Source of the DNA: Myrica gale
Lineage: Eukaryota > Streptophyta > Magnoliopsida > Fagales > Myricaceae
Assembly (NCBI GenBank): GCA_963930655.1
Contig: OZ005613.1
Location: forward strand, 7,944,501 to 8,008,500
DNA length: 64,000 nt
Reading direction: 5' to 3'
The notes under the pieces are model-generated. The model had not been told where the DNA came from. It made no database searches and saw only the letters and a program-made list of their open reading frames with translations. The position numbers and the translations under genes are program-made. Below are positions 10,206 through 22,537 of the stretch, piece by piece. Positions within the stretch are counted from its first letter, which is position 1, and each line of letters begins with the position of its first letter.

Positions 10206-10708
10206 GATACATGTTTATATTATTGAATCCAGGCTTGGATATCAATGTATGAAATCAATATAATAAATAAAAAGTGAGAACTAATCTAGTTGGAAAAATT
10301 GGGGATCAAATTATTATATCTGAAATTGAGTCAAAGCATGATCTGAAATTGTCTGATTATTGCTATAGCATACTGAATCAATAAATAAAAAGGGACGAAG
10401 ACTTCGTTAGTCAATAAAGCTTTGCAAAAGAATATTCCCTACACTAGTACGTCGACATGTCCAATTCTTATGATCTGAATAATTTGTTTATTACTATCAA
10501 TTAATTAAGGTAACTTCATATATAATGAAGGGATCGTGAACTTATTAAGAAGTGGATGGAAATCCCTAACGTGGATGCGATTGATGCCATATCACACTCA
10601 ATAAGGTGACACCACATGTTCCCATTAACTAACTCAACCTGACACATCATTTAAAGAAAAAATTATTGTGTTGTTCAACCTTAAATTTGGTGGCTCGGTC
10701 GTGGTATA
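10206..10708 (+). other. 3' flank of the chitinase pseudogene
   Basis: AATAAATAAA at about 10262 could be a poly(A) signal, and ATAAATAAAAAG recurs near 10382. Otherwise it is AT-rich with no gene. The last eight bases, GTGGTATA, are the TSD of the next element. Confidence 0.5.
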
Positions 10709-10935
10709 TAGGGGTGAAAACCGGAAATGCGGTCCGGTTTTCGGACCTCAATACGGTCCGGACCGCATTTTCGGTCCTCCAAAATTAAAGGACCGGACCG
10801 GACCACTTATATGTGGTCCGGTCCGGTCCGGTTGTAAGAAATATGGTCCGGTCTCGACCACTTAAGTGGTCCAGACCGGATTTAAATTCTTTATAAAAAA
10901 AATATGGTGCAGCTCTGCACTGCGCAGAGCCTACT

Positions 10936-11776
10936 TGTTAGGGTCCCCGGTCTAGGACTCCATAACAATCACCAACTCCTCCACGCGATCCGCTCCAACT
11001 CCGCAATCGATCCTCCCGAACCGTTTCTAGTAACACACGAGCGTAGAATTTAGGATCAAAACACTCAACAATGAATAATACCTCACTTTTATTACGAAGA
11101 ACGTGGTCTCAGGATTATTAGTCCTTCGAACCACAAGAATACAAGAACAATTGTACAAGGGTTATTAGCCCAAGTACGCCCAACTTAAGAGGTTATTAGC
11201 CCCCAAGTCTACTGGCATAAACGTGCCTATGCCTGGCCACTCTCAGAAAGCTCTCTAGCTTTCACTACTCAACTCTTCTCTTCATGAATTCTAAGGCTCC
11301 TGAGGAGTGCTTATATAGGCCTTCTCAAGAGCTTACAAAACCCTAATCAAATCAATCTAAATCAAATCTTCAAGATTCTAAGGAAACAATTCCTAGAATC
11401 AGGGAGATTTAATGATACATTCCTAAATCATCAAAACTTAGAAAGGAAAGACAATCTTCTAGAAACATCTAATTCTAGAAGATAAGATTTATTGAATTAC
11501 TACCATAATCAGAGGCAATCTCAGAAGAAGCTGATCTGGCCGCTGGCCGCCGTCCGCCGCCCTACACGGTGGCGCCGCCGCCATGCTCCTCCTTGGGTGG
11601 TGATGCTCCTCCGACTCCCAAGGTCATGCTCATCATTTCCCGTCCGGTCACCGCTAAGGGTGGTGGTGCTCCGCCGCCGGCGGTAGGCGTCCATGGGTGT
11701 CATTGGCGCCGCATCTCGCGTGCTATCCTCCTTCTCGCAGCCGTTCAGTCCAAGGTCTTCCCTGGGGACCCTTTCA
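10936..11776 (-). repeat. 3' LTR of the gypsy element
   Basis: On the plus strand it begins TGTTAGGGTCCCC and ends GGGGACCCTTTCA. It is 841 bp and lacks about 310 bp present in the other LTR between the GCCGGCGGT and CCATGGGTGTCATT landmarks. The polyprotein frame runs into it and stops at 11521. Confidence 0.95.
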
Positions 11777-14700
11777 TTCCCCCTTCCATTAAGTGTACCC
11801 TTGTCCTCAAGGGTAAATTGTGGAAACCTTGAGGCTATCTCATCATAGTCCTCCCAAGTTTCTTCCTCTTTTGGTCGCCCACTCCACTGCACCAACACTC
11901 TCCAAATCTTCCTCCTAAACCTTCCCCTTGGCACCATCTTATACTCAAGGCCTATGGCAGGTTGTAGAAGCATTCTTCCTTCCTCATCAAAGGAAGGCAA
12001 TTCCTCCACGATCAAACTAGGATCTCCAACCCGTCTCTTGAGTAGAGACACATGAAATACCGGGTGAAGTCTTGAGGTTGCTGGCAATTCCAACCGATAT
12101 GCAACGATCCCGACACGGGCAGCCAGTTTGAAAGGCCCATAGTATCTCTTCTCCAACTTGTAGCTCACCTTTCTCTTCATTGTCTTTTGCCCATACGGTT
12201 GGAGCTTCAAGTATACGAAGTCCCCGGGCTCAAACTCCTCAAGTCTCCTTCTTCTGTCATACTGCTTCTTCATGCTAGTTTGGGCTTTCTTGAGCTCCCT
12301 CTTCACCTTGGCTAGGATCTCATCCCTAGTGAGTAAGGCTTCCTCCACCTCTGCATTCTTGGCCGTACCCTTCTCATAAGTCACCAAGGTAGGAGGCTTC
12401 CTCCCATACACCACTTCAAATGGGCTAAGTGTGGTAGACGAATGGTACGTGGTGTTGTACCAATATTCCGCCCATGACATATACTCCATCCACCTTGCTT
12501 GCTCATCATGGCAATAACATCGCAAGTATTGTTCCAGCGTAAGGTTGACCACCTCTGTTTGGCCATCGGTGTGCGGGTGATATGAAGAACTTGTCTTCAT
12601 CTTGCTTCCTTGAAGTGAAAACACTTCCTTCTAAAAGGAGCTCATGAACACCCGATCCCGGTCCGTCACTATGGTTCTAGGGAAACCATGGAGCTTTACC
12701 ACATTATCCACAAATGCCTTCGCCACACTCTTCATTGTAAATGGATGCTTAAGGGGTATGAAGTGAGCATACTTACTTAAGCGATCCACCACCACCAAGA
12801 TCACTTCAAACCCTTGACTTGTCGGCAAGCCTTCCACGAAGTCCATGGACAAGTCTTCCCATATAGCTTCCGGTATGGGCAAGGGTTGCAATAGGCCCGT
12901 GGGGCTCTTGTATCATGCTTGGCCTTTTGACACACGTCACATTCGGCCACCCACTTCTTGACACTTCTTTTGAGGCCCTCCCAATAGAAGAAGTGTTTGA
13001 CCCTTATGTAGGTCCTAAGCCATCCCGAGTGACCACCTTCCCTACTATGGTGGAAGTGAGTAAGGATCTTCTTCCTCAAGTTGGGCACGTCTGGCACATA
13101 GATGTAGGACTTATAGTAGATAAGCCCATCCCGCAACTTGAATCCGGTCACCCCATCACATGGGCTCTCAAGCTTCTCAATGATCTCTTGAGACCTTGTA
13201 TCCAACTCCACGTCCTCTCTAAGCTTGTCCCATATCCTCTACTCAGCTCCACTCAAGGCACTAAGTTCGGCCTCATCTTCATAGAGAGTCCACATCATTG
13301 GACTTCCTTCCTTCCTTGATAAGGCATCAGCCACCTTATTCTCCTTGCCGGGTTGATACACGATGTCATATTCGAATCCCAACAGCTTCACAAGGAACTT
13401 CTGCTGCTCTGGCGTCACTATCTTCTGTTCTAGCAAGTGTCTCAATGCTTGCTGATCGGTCACGATGGTGAACTTTCTCCCCAAGAGGTAAGGTCTCCAT
13501 ACCTTCACCGCATGCACCACCGCCAACATTTCCCTTGCATAAGTGCTCCATGCCTTCTTCATTGGTCCTAAGACCTTTGAGATATATGCAATGGGCCTCC
13601 TTTCTTGTGCTAGTACCGCCCTAATCCCTTCAGCACTTGCATCAGTATAGACTTCAAATGGTTTCTTGAAGTCAGGCAAGGCCAAGACGGGTGTCTTGGT
13701 CATGGCTCTCTTCAAGTCTTCAAAGGCCCTCCTTCCTTCTTCGGTCCTTTCAAAGCCCTCCTTCTTCAACATCGACATAAGTGGCTTGGCTATCAATCCA
13801 TAGCCTTGCACGAACCGTCGATAATAACCAGTCAATCCAAGGAATCCTCGCAAGGCCGACACATCCTTGGGTAAAGGCCAATCCACCATTGCTTCCACCT
13901 TCCGTTGGTCCACCTTCAATCCTTGGCCCGAGATGATATGGCCAAGATACTCTAACTCTTCTTGCACGAAGGCACATTTGGATGCCTTGATGAAGAAGTT
14001 GTGCTCCTTCAAGATCACCAACACACGCTCCAACTGCTCCAAGTGTTCCTCCACACTCTTTGAATACACCAAGATGTCGTCGAAGAACATCAATACGAAC
14101 TTCCTTAAGAACGGCTTGAATATGGCATTCATAGCCGCTTGGAAGGTCGACGGGGTATTGCATAGCCCAAAAGGCATCACTAGGTACTCATAGTGGCCGG
14201 AGTGAGTCCTAAATGCCGTTCTGTGGGTGTCTTCCTCCTTCATCCGGATTTGATGGTATCCGGCCCGCAAATCTAGCTTGGTGAACACATGAGCTCCATG
14301 CAACTCATCAAGCAGCTCATCCACAGTAGGAATAGGGAATCTATCCCTCACCGTCGCTTCATTCAAGGCCCGATAGTCGGTGCAAAAGCGCCAACTTCCA
14401 TCCTTCTTTCTCACAAGCAACACCGGCGATGAAAAGGGGCTCGTGCTTGGTCGGATCAAGCCACTAGCCAACATCTCCTCCACTTGTCTTTCAATCTCAC
14501 CCTTCTGAAAGTGAGCATACCGGTATGGTGGCACATTTACAGGTTTACTCGCATCCTTCAACACGATGCGGTGATCAAACTCCCTTCTTGGAGGCAACGA
14601 GGTAGGCACCTCCAATACTTCCTTGTGTCTTTCCAAAACCGCCCTCACACCTTGGGGCAGCTCCTCACTTCCATCACCATGCTTCTCTCCTTGCCCATCT

Positions 14701-16787
14701 TCTTCTTTGTCTTGGCCCATCTCTATGGCAAAGCAATGAGCCCCACCTTTGCATAGCTTCTCGAACATGTGGGCCTCGCAAGGCCTTGGCTCTTTTGATG
14801 CTAGAGCTGTCCACGTCCTCTTCTTTCCTCCAAGCTTGAACTCCATAGTCATCTTCTCATAGTCAGTGACAACCTTGCCAATGTCTCTTAGCCAAGCGTT
14901 GCCCAAGACCACGTCCAATCCCACCAAGGAAAGTACATGGAGATCAGTCATTATGCGGACACCTTGGACATTCATCTTCACGGTTCTCACCACCATCTCG
15001 CATCTTAGCTTCTCGTCATTTGCCACCTTGACTTCGAATGGCTCTACTTCTTCCCCATGCAATCCCACCTTAGAAAGAATGCGGGAGTTGATGAAGTTGT
15101 GGGTAGACCCACTATCCACCAACAAGGTCACTTCATGCTTCCCGACCCAAGCCATGAGTCGCATGGTTGAGGGCTTTTGTACTCCGGACATAGCATTAAG
15201 GCTCAGCTCGGCCTCCTCACTTTCCCCTTCACTAGAGGACTCCTCATGCCCGTGCTCCTCTTCACTAGACTCCCCCGCATGCTCCTCATCTTCATCGATC
15301 ATGAACATCACCTTGGCGGCTTTCTTGCATTGATGGTCGCGGCTCCACTTCTCGCCACACTTGAAACACAAGCCCTTCTTGATATACTCATCCAGCTCCT
15401 CACGGGTCAGCTTCTTGACTTCCTTCCCTTTGCTCCTTGAGTCTCCCATAGCCGCCTCTTTTCCCTTCCAAGACCCTGTGGAGTACAAGGGTTTAAGAGC
15501 CTTGTTAGCCACTTGGTCTTTGGTGTGTCTCTTCTCGAAGTGGTGGCTTTCTTCAAGGATCTCGGCCATCCTCATCGCCTCTTGTAGCCTTGTGGGTTGC
15601 TTCAACTTGAACTCCTTGGCAATCCATGGCTTCAGCCCATCCACAAAGGTACCAACAAGCGCCTCTTCGGACCAACCCCTCACCAATGTTTGGAGTTGAC
15701 GGAACTCCTCCACGTAGGCATGCACCTTGCCTTCTTGCTTTAGCTTGGCTAGTTGGCCATGGTGGTTGATAATGGGGGAGGGCCCAAATTGCATCAACAA
15801 TTCTCTCTCAAATGTCGTCCACCCGAGCCTTCTTCCTTCCTTCTCGTACTGGGCCTGAATCCATCTCCACCATTTGCTTATCTTTCCATCAAGGAAGAAA
15901 CAAGTCGTGGCTACTCTTTCCTCCCTTGGAACTTCGTAAACATGGAAGTAATGGTCCGCCTTGTCTAGCCACTCATGAGGGTCACCACCATTGAACTTGG
16001 GGAAATCAATCTTCGGTCTCCTTGGTCCTCGGTTGTTAAACCGATTCCCTTCATCATCTTCATAGTCACCTCCACTGTATTGTGGCCTTCTTGGTCCTCG
16101 GTTGTTAAACCGATTTCCATCATCGATCTCATAGTCACCTCCGCGGTAATGGGGCCTTCGAGGTCCTCGGTGATTAAACCGATTTCCTCCATCATCATCA
16201 TCATGGTAGTCGTGGCCACTTTGTGGTCTCCCATGTCTTCTAGCATCTCCATGGACTTTGTCATAGGGCACCTCCTCCCTATACCGACTCCCACCAACTT
16301 CTTCTTCAATCCTTGCATCGTCATCAGCATCATGGTTGGGCTCTTCCTCGCGCAGCCACCTCTCCACTACCTCCCGCTCATTCTCCACTCTTCCACCAAA
16401 TCTAAGTGTTGGTCGTTGCCTTGGTTCTCCTCTTGTAGACTCGGACATATTAGTTCTTCTTCCATCAAAGGGCTGCTCCTCTTCCATGCTTGGGGGTCGT
16501 ATGCGGTTGCCCCCATTTGGATCTCCTCCAAGTCTTGCCAAGATTGCTTGCAAGTCTTGTCTCATGCCTTCCACTGCCTTCATATTCTCCTCCGTAGCGT
16601 TGGTCACTGAAGTGATGGCCCCTTGCATGTCAACCATGGAAGTTGTCGTCTCCACCATCTTCTCCTTCATCCAACGAGACGCCAGCTCCAAAGCTTCAAA
16701 ACGGTCCTTGTTAGATGGAAATGAACTCGATGCGGCCTCCATTGGAACACTTGGCTGCAACAAGTCCGACCGTGGGTTCTCTCCCAA
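11521..16787 (-). pseudogene. Gag-Pol polyprotein of a chromovirus, three breaks
   Basis: The main frame starts at 16787 and is open for 1182 codons. Gag comes first, with a Glu/Arg/Asp-rich N-terminal part, three repeats of an (R/N)FNxRGPRRP motif, the capsid-like WLDKADHYFHVYEVP, and a zinc knuckle CFKCGEKWSRDHQC. Protease has LLVDSGSTHNFI. Reverse transcriptase has LDLRAGYHQI and the FFDDIL catalytic motif. RNase H follows with YTDAS and DALS. A stop near 13239 leads into integrase (HFHHSREGGHSG zinc-binding part, MDFVEG, VTDRD, TDGQTE). A frameshift near 12895 and a TAG near 12630 also break it. The C-terminus has a chromodomain-like VLVQWSGRPKEEETWEDYD. The open frame then passes through the polypurine tract into the 3' LTR. 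These are internal breaks in a transposon gene and no host function is expected. Confidence 0.93.
11777..11790 (-). promoter_or_regulatory. Polypurine tract of the gypsy element
   Basis: On the minus strand, ATGGAAGGGGGAA lies directly before the 3' LTR, where plus-strand DNA synthesis is primed. It also falls inside the open frame of the polyprotein. Confidence 0.75.
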
Positions 16788-17504
16788 AGTAAGATCGAAC
16801 CCCCTCCCAAAGAAAACTTCTCACGAACACTTCCAACCTTGGGTTCTCTCCCAAAGGAAGATCGAACCCCTTACTTACCAAGAACGTATCAAGAACAAAT
16901 TGTCACGCCCCGAACGGCATCCCGCAGGGACCGTGACAGCCGCGAGCTATCCCCTGGATGGCTCCAGCGTTCTTACTTATATAATTACTTGATTACGGCG
17001 GAAACTTACAGGATCGCGAGGGATTCGAGCTAAACTTACATAATCAGGGTTCTCATTAAGGTTTCATACAAGACATAACTAACATATAAAAAGCCATCTA
17101 GTGACGATCAAGCCACTAACATCAAAAGTATGAAACATAATTCTTGAACTTCTAGGTCAGGTAGTCCTCCTGACTCTCTTCACCTGAGGCATCTGGAATG
17201 ACACAATTTAAAAAACGTGAGTCAAAAAGACTCAGTAAGGGAAAGACATAAACTTAAAACATGCTCTTGACTTATGTTCGCTTAATCATGAAAGAAAGAA
17301 ATTTGATAAGTGATGCACATGCATGTCATGAATTATGCATATGCTCTTGCTTAGATTCGGCTCCAGGCCCTTGAAAATCTTTCTTTCGTACTTGCTTGTA
17401 AAACTGGCCCTTGGCCCTTGAAACCACTTATTCATACTTGTGCCTCTCTTGGCCTTTTCATAATTATTTCATATCTTTTATTTGTGGGATCGCTCCATTT
17501 AACC

Positions 17505-17740
17505 CCTGAAGTCAGGGTTGTGCGTTCCCTTTGGAACCGTCCCCGAATTCCCTTGGACACCTTACATACGGTCAGCTAGCGAACCTTCTCTCATTTGTCC
17601 TTCAGTGGCTAGACATGACCCTTGGAGGCACCACACCTTCTCAATGTCCTTCAGTGTGGTTTGCACAGTCTCGTGGATTCACCCATCCTTCTCACATTTG
17701 TCCTTCGGTATGGGAGTCCATCTTGATGGTACGGTACCGA
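17505..17740 (-). other. Hairpin-array domain of the long LTR, copy B
   Basis: CCCCTGAAGTCAGGG and GTTCCCTTTGGAAC pairs lie near 17503-17538. CTAGC/GGCTAG spans 17576-17612. CCACAC/GTGTGG spans 17631-17659. CCCAT/ATGGG spans 17682-17714. Loops again carry CCTTCT...TGTCCTTC(A/G)GT. The fourth hairpin of copies A, C and D is missing, but GGTACGGTACC follows at about 17737. Confidence 0.75.
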
Positions 17741-18080
17741 CCAGTGCCCCTTAACTTAACTTATCGTTTCATAAAACTTCTCATAGTCTTTCCATAAAAA
17801 TCATTGCATAAACTTTCTTCTTGGAAAATTCATGCAATGCACATGTCATGTCATGCTTGATTAAGATTCATGCTTGTTCACGAAACGATGCAGTGTGTTA
17901 TTCCAGTTTTGAAAAAGAAACACTTACTGTCCACTTACAGTATCCACTTACTCTTGGTCTTCTTTGGTAGTGTACAAGACACGTGGATCGCCTACAAGCG
18001 ATTCAAATATTTCTTAGACTTTAAGAATAGTACGTAATCATTAAATATTTGCATTTTTGAAATCGGTAATCAACCAAAGA

Positions 18081-18105
18081 TATATATATATATATATATA
18101 TATAT
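18081..18105. repeat. TA dinucleotide repeat
   Basis: About twelve TA units in LTR copy B. Confidence 0.95.
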
Positions 18106-19597
18106 CACTGAAAGTCATTTAAAATATTTTATTTATTCTTTCCTTAACTATTATTCAATACTTAGTTTATTAAATCATTAATATTTTTATTGCAAATAAA
18201 AATATATTTATCCATGTACATGCCTTGATTAGGGTTTAATTAATACCCACAGATTTAGAATTAAACCTAAGTCTCTTATTATTACATGTACTCCATTAAA
18301 ACCTTATATTAAACTATTAGTAAATTAATCACGATTAAATCTTAACTAGGGTTCCAAATGATATTTTCATTACATGATCATGGTTCTTCAATATTTATTC
18401 CAACTAGCCTAAACCCTAATTTCCCTATCCATCACAATAATGATAATCCATAATCATAAATTGTACTTAGGGTTTCATTTTATTATAACATTCGGCTATT
18501 ACCATTTTATGTACCCTTTAGTCACAACTTTAACTCAAATGGTGATCCCATCCTCCATTCAACAATTTCACAACCTAGGATCTATAAATCAAAACACCTA
18601 CACAATATATCATGCTCATAACATTCGGCCAACACATGTTTTCACCCAAACGATTAAGTTTCTTCTGTTTCCTTCAATATGCATGCATCTAATACCTAAC
18701 ATAATCATCTACCATTCATTGGGTCATAAATTTTGCACATATCATGGCCAATGTCCAGATTTAAATATATACAAAATTATACATGAAATCCTAAGCATCT
18801 CATATTCGGCCATACCTCAAAATGTCACCTTTTTCATGCTAAAAATTATAACATGCATATCCTTTGCATTTGTGACCTAACTAGCATGCATCAACTTTAT
18901 ATCTTCATCAAATATTTCCATCAACATTAGATCCACACTTTATACATACTAACATCATAGATCTAAGTAAAATAATCAACTTTCATCAAACCAACACATC
19001 AAGACTTAGATCTAGCTTCCTTTAACATGCATTGTTCTCCATTTGCATTTTTCTTCACATTCAACCTTAGATCTAAGGTTTTCATGGTTAGATCTAGCAT
19101 TTAAACAACCTAGGGTTCTTAAGCATTCAAGATCCAACAACATCAAGGCATATCATAACCTAAAACTTCAAGATCTATACATAAATCATTCGGCCACTTA
19201 TGCTAAACCAACAACATCACATTTGGTCTTACCTTGTTGACTATCCAAGCTTGAGTACCTAGAAAATAAAATGTCTTAGGTTAGTATTTGTGAAACTTAA
19301 GGCAAGATCATCAATAGAACCAAGCTTACCTCAACCTTCACCAACTTTTCCTAAACTCCTCTTTCTTCAAAGTTTCGGTTCACTCTCCTTAGAAAATATC
19401 CAAGCTTGACTTGAGGAGCTAATGTGGGTTCTTATGGTGGGTAAGAGAATGTGGTAAGCTTGAAGAGAAATGAGGCAATTAGTTAGGGTTTTCAAGGGAA
19501 AGATGAGATTGCACCAAGAGAGATTTGGCAACTACAAAGAAGAATGTGGTTTAGAATGCAAGAGGAAAATGAACAAACCTTGAATCCTATGGGGTGG

Positions 19598-20167
19598 TTC
19601 GGCCAAGACAAGAAAATGGGAGAGAGTTTGAGAGAAATGCAACTTTCGGCCAAGTGTGGAGAATTTTGGAGAATGAAATGCATGAGTGATTCGGCCAAGG
19701 CATTGCAATGAGAGGTGTGAGAGAATGAGTCTCCCAAGGAGAGTAAATGTTATGACACCAAGCTTGAGAGGGTGAGTTGACAAGAGAGAGAAATCAAAGG
19801 AAAAGGGTGGAAGGGGGGGCCTTGGTCGACAATGCTTAAGCCTTCCCTCTCTCTCTCTTTCATCTTTTCATCACATCAAATTTTCGGCCAAGGCAAGAAA
19901 ATGGGAGAGAGTTTGAGAGAAATGCAACTTTCGGCCAAGTGTGGAGAATTTTGGAGAATGAAATGCATGAGTGATTCGGCCAAGGCATTGCAATGAGAGG
20001 TGTGAGAGAATGAGTCTCCCAAGGAGAGTAAATGTTATGACACCAAGCTTGAGAGGGTGAGTTGACAAGAGAGAGAAATCAAAGGAAAAGGGTGGAAGGG
20101 GGGGCCTTGGTCGACAATGCTTAAGCCTTCCCTCTCTCTCTCTTTCATCTTTTCATCACATCAAATC
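19598..20167. repeat. Tandem duplication, 285-bp unit, in LTR copy B
   Basis: Units 19598-19882 and 19883-20167 are nearly identical. Both start TTCGGCCAAG(A/G)CAAGAAA and end TTCATCACATCAAAT. The near identity suggests a recent event. Confidence 0.92.
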
Positions 20168-21366
20168 TTGTCTCCAAAAGCATGGCTTGTGTTGATTTAT
20201 TTCTCTCTCTCTCCTTACATGATTTCATCGACAATTCTCCTTCTCCCTTGCTTTTTCTCTTCTCTTTACTTCCATGTGTTGTCTTATCACTTCTTACACT
20301 TCTTACATCTCTTACACCTCTTACACATCTTACACATCACATGGCACCTCACTTTGGCTTTTCAATTTCTCCTCTAGCCCTTTCACGTAAAAGCCATCCC
20401 TCTCCCTTGTTTGGTTGCTTTCCAACCAACCTAGTTACTTCCACATTTAAATTGCAACCAACTTTCAACTTGGTTACTCTCTCTCACCTAACTTATCACT
20501 CATAAGCTCTCTTGCTTATCTAATCCATTTCAATAGCTTATCATCTCATAAGCATGATATCTTATCCTATGATAATGGCTCTAGCCTATCTCTACAATAA
20601 TCACAAGGACTTATCACCCTAAAAGTTTCCTAACCTATCATCATGCTTGCTTATCACTATGATAAGCAAGTGTGCTTATCATTTAAATCTTCTCTTAGAC
20701 TTATCACATTAATACATAGCTTATCATTGAATATTCAAATGGAAATTCTATTACTAATATAGGCCACATGGTAATAATATATGTCACATATGAATGATAT
20801 AAAAATATTCAATCCATGTCTTCAAAAGAATTTCATGATTTAATCCATTAACCATTTTCGGCCTATATAAAGAAATCTTAAATCATAATTCAAATTCTAT
20901 GGTCCATGAAACATATTAAATAAATGAAAAATATAAATTCGTAAGAGAGAAACTTACTTGCAAATTTCGGCTCCTAATGAAAAATATAATTTAAACTTTG
21001 CATAAAATGGCATTAAAATTATCTAAGAGATTTTATGGAATAAAATCCCCTTTTAATTGAAATACCATAACATAAGGATTAGGTCGTACATTGGCCAAAA
21101 ATATGGCCCCATGATGAAATAAAAGCTATTACATTGGAAAATAAAAGATAATACATAAGAAATAACGTAGGAGAAAATCGGGGTCTCACACAAACACTTT
21201 CCGACCTTGGGTTCTCTCCAAATTGAAGATCGAACCCCTCCACAGATTATAATTTCAACAAAATACAAACAACTTTCTTCTACAAAAATCTTAGTAACAA
21301 GAATCAAAGTAAGGTTTGCTCGTGTTTACCTCGCTTGAAGTGAAGAAAACTTCAAGCAACTCCTCT

Positions 21367-21383
21367 CAACGAAAGCACCAATT
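21367..21383 (-). promoter_or_regulatory. Probable primer-binding site of the gypsy element
   Basis: Directly inside the 5' LTR, the minus strand reads AATTGGTGCTTTCGTTGAG. It is in the right place to bind a tRNA primer. It is not the usual initiator-Met complement TGGTATCAGAGC, and I cannot assign the tRNA. Confidence 0.5.
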
Positions 21384-22537
21384 TGTTAGGGTCCCCGGTC
21401 TAGGACTCCATAACAATCACCAACTCCTCCACGCGATCCGCTCCAACTCCGTAATCGATCCTCCCGAACCGTTTCTAGTAACACACGAGCGTAGAATTTA
21501 GGATCAAAACACTCAACAATGAATAATACCTCACTCTTATTACGAAGAACGTGGTCTCAGGATTATTAGTCCTTCGAACCACAAGAACACAAGAACAATC
21601 GTACAAGGGTTATTAGCCCAAGTACGCCCAACTTAAGAGGTTATTAGCCCCCAAGTCTACTGGCATAAACGTGCCTATGCCTGGCCTCTCTAAGAAAGCT
21701 CTCTAGCTCTCACTACTCAACTCTTCTCTTCATGAATTCTAAGGCTCCTGAGGAGTGCTTATATAGGCCTTCTCAGGAGCTTACAAAACCCTAATCAAAT
21801 CAAATCAAATCAAATCAATCTAAATCAAATCTTCAAGATTCTAAGGAAACAATTCCTAGAATAAGGGAGATTTGATGATACATTCCTAAATCATCAAAAC
21901 TTAGAAAGGAAAGACAATCTTCTAGAAACATCTAATTCTAGAAGATAAGATTTATTGAATTACTACCTTAATCAGAGGCAATCTCTGAAGATGCTGATCT
22001 GGCCGCCGTCCGCCGCCCTACACGGTGGCGCCGCCGCCATGCTCTTCCTTGGGTGGTGATGCTCCTTCGACTCCCATGGTCATGCTCATCATTTCCTGTC
22101 CGGTCACCGCTAAGGGTGGTGGTGCTCCGCCGCCGGCGGTGGCTGCTGTGGTTAGCCACCCTTGGCCTTCTGCTGCTGCTCGGCTTGGTTGGGGGGCAGG
22201 GCCTTGCTGTGGTGCTAAGTAATGGCAAGGCCATGTGGTGGCCATGAGCTTGCCATGACATGTCTGCGGCTCGCTGACTTGCTTGCTGGGCATGGGCATT
22301 GTTGGGCTGCCATGGCTTGTCAGTGGTGCCGGTGTGCCTTGCTCGCGCGCGAGCATGCTGATGCCATGGCTTGTCTGTGGTGCCTCGGCTACGCGCACTG
22401 TGGGCGTGTCATGTGCTCCTGCCGCGCGCGCTGTGGGGGTGTCAAAGGAACCCATGGGTGTCATTGGCGCCGCATCTCGCGTGCTATCCTCCTCCTCGCA
22501 GCCGTTCAGTCCAAGGTCTTCCCTGGGGACCCTTTCA
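21384..22537 (-). repeat. 5' LTR of the gypsy element
   Basis: It has the same ends as the LTR at 10936 but is 1154 bp. The extra block, about 22142-22450, is GC-rich, and the minus-strand frame stays open through it as far as about 22018. Small changes elsewhere include extra AAATC units near 21795. Confidence 0.95.

Larger units (their letters stand above)
16901..21190 (-). mobile_element. Solo LTR, long-LTR family, copy B
   Basis: It begins TGTCACGCCCCGAACGG and ends ATCGGGGTCTCACA. It is flanked by CAAAT (16896-16900) and CAAAC (21191-21195), a 5-bp TSD with one mismatch. It lies in the gypsy leader and has no internal coding domain. Its 4.3 kb resembles copy D more than copies A and C; both B and D contain many CGGCCAA or TTGGCCGA words in their middle. 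Open frames in it, such as 18440-18880, look like chance frames in AT-rich DNA. Confidence 0.85.
16774..21238 (-). repeat. Leader hairpin repeats of the gypsy element (three copies)
   Basis: Copies lie at 16774-16804, 16841-16870 and 21209-21238, the last now separated by solo LTR B. On the minus strand each reads GGGGTTCGATCTT...GAGAACCC, so GGGTTC can pair with GAACCC. The gag start codon region (MGENPRS) is made from the copy nearest the coding frame. The repeats sit between primer-binding site and gag, where RNA packaging signals usually lie. Confidence 0.65.
10936..22537 (-). mobile_element. Ty3/gypsy chromovirus, minus strand, with nested solo LTR
   Basis: LTRs at 10936-11776 and 21384-22537 bound the element, with a perfect 5-bp TSD, CTACT, at 10931-10935 and 22538-22542. 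Polyprotein order on the minus strand is gag, protease, reverse transcriptase, RNase H, integrase, chromodomain, as in chromoviruses. Without the solo LTR at 16901-21190 the element is about 7.3 kb. Few differences are visible between aligned parts of the two LTRs, so it is a relatively young insertion. The pol frame has three breaks, so it is not autonomous now. Confidence 0.95.

Noticed and set aside
15975-16610. 211-codon plus-strand open frame, and the overlapping 218-codon frame at 16336-16992
   Set aside because: Both are antisense to the gypsy gag region and follow its codon bias; there is no independent evidence for a gene.
18440-18880. 146-codon frame in LTR copy B
   Set aside because: AT-rich chance frame full of Ile, His and Thr with no domain; absent from other copies of the LTR.
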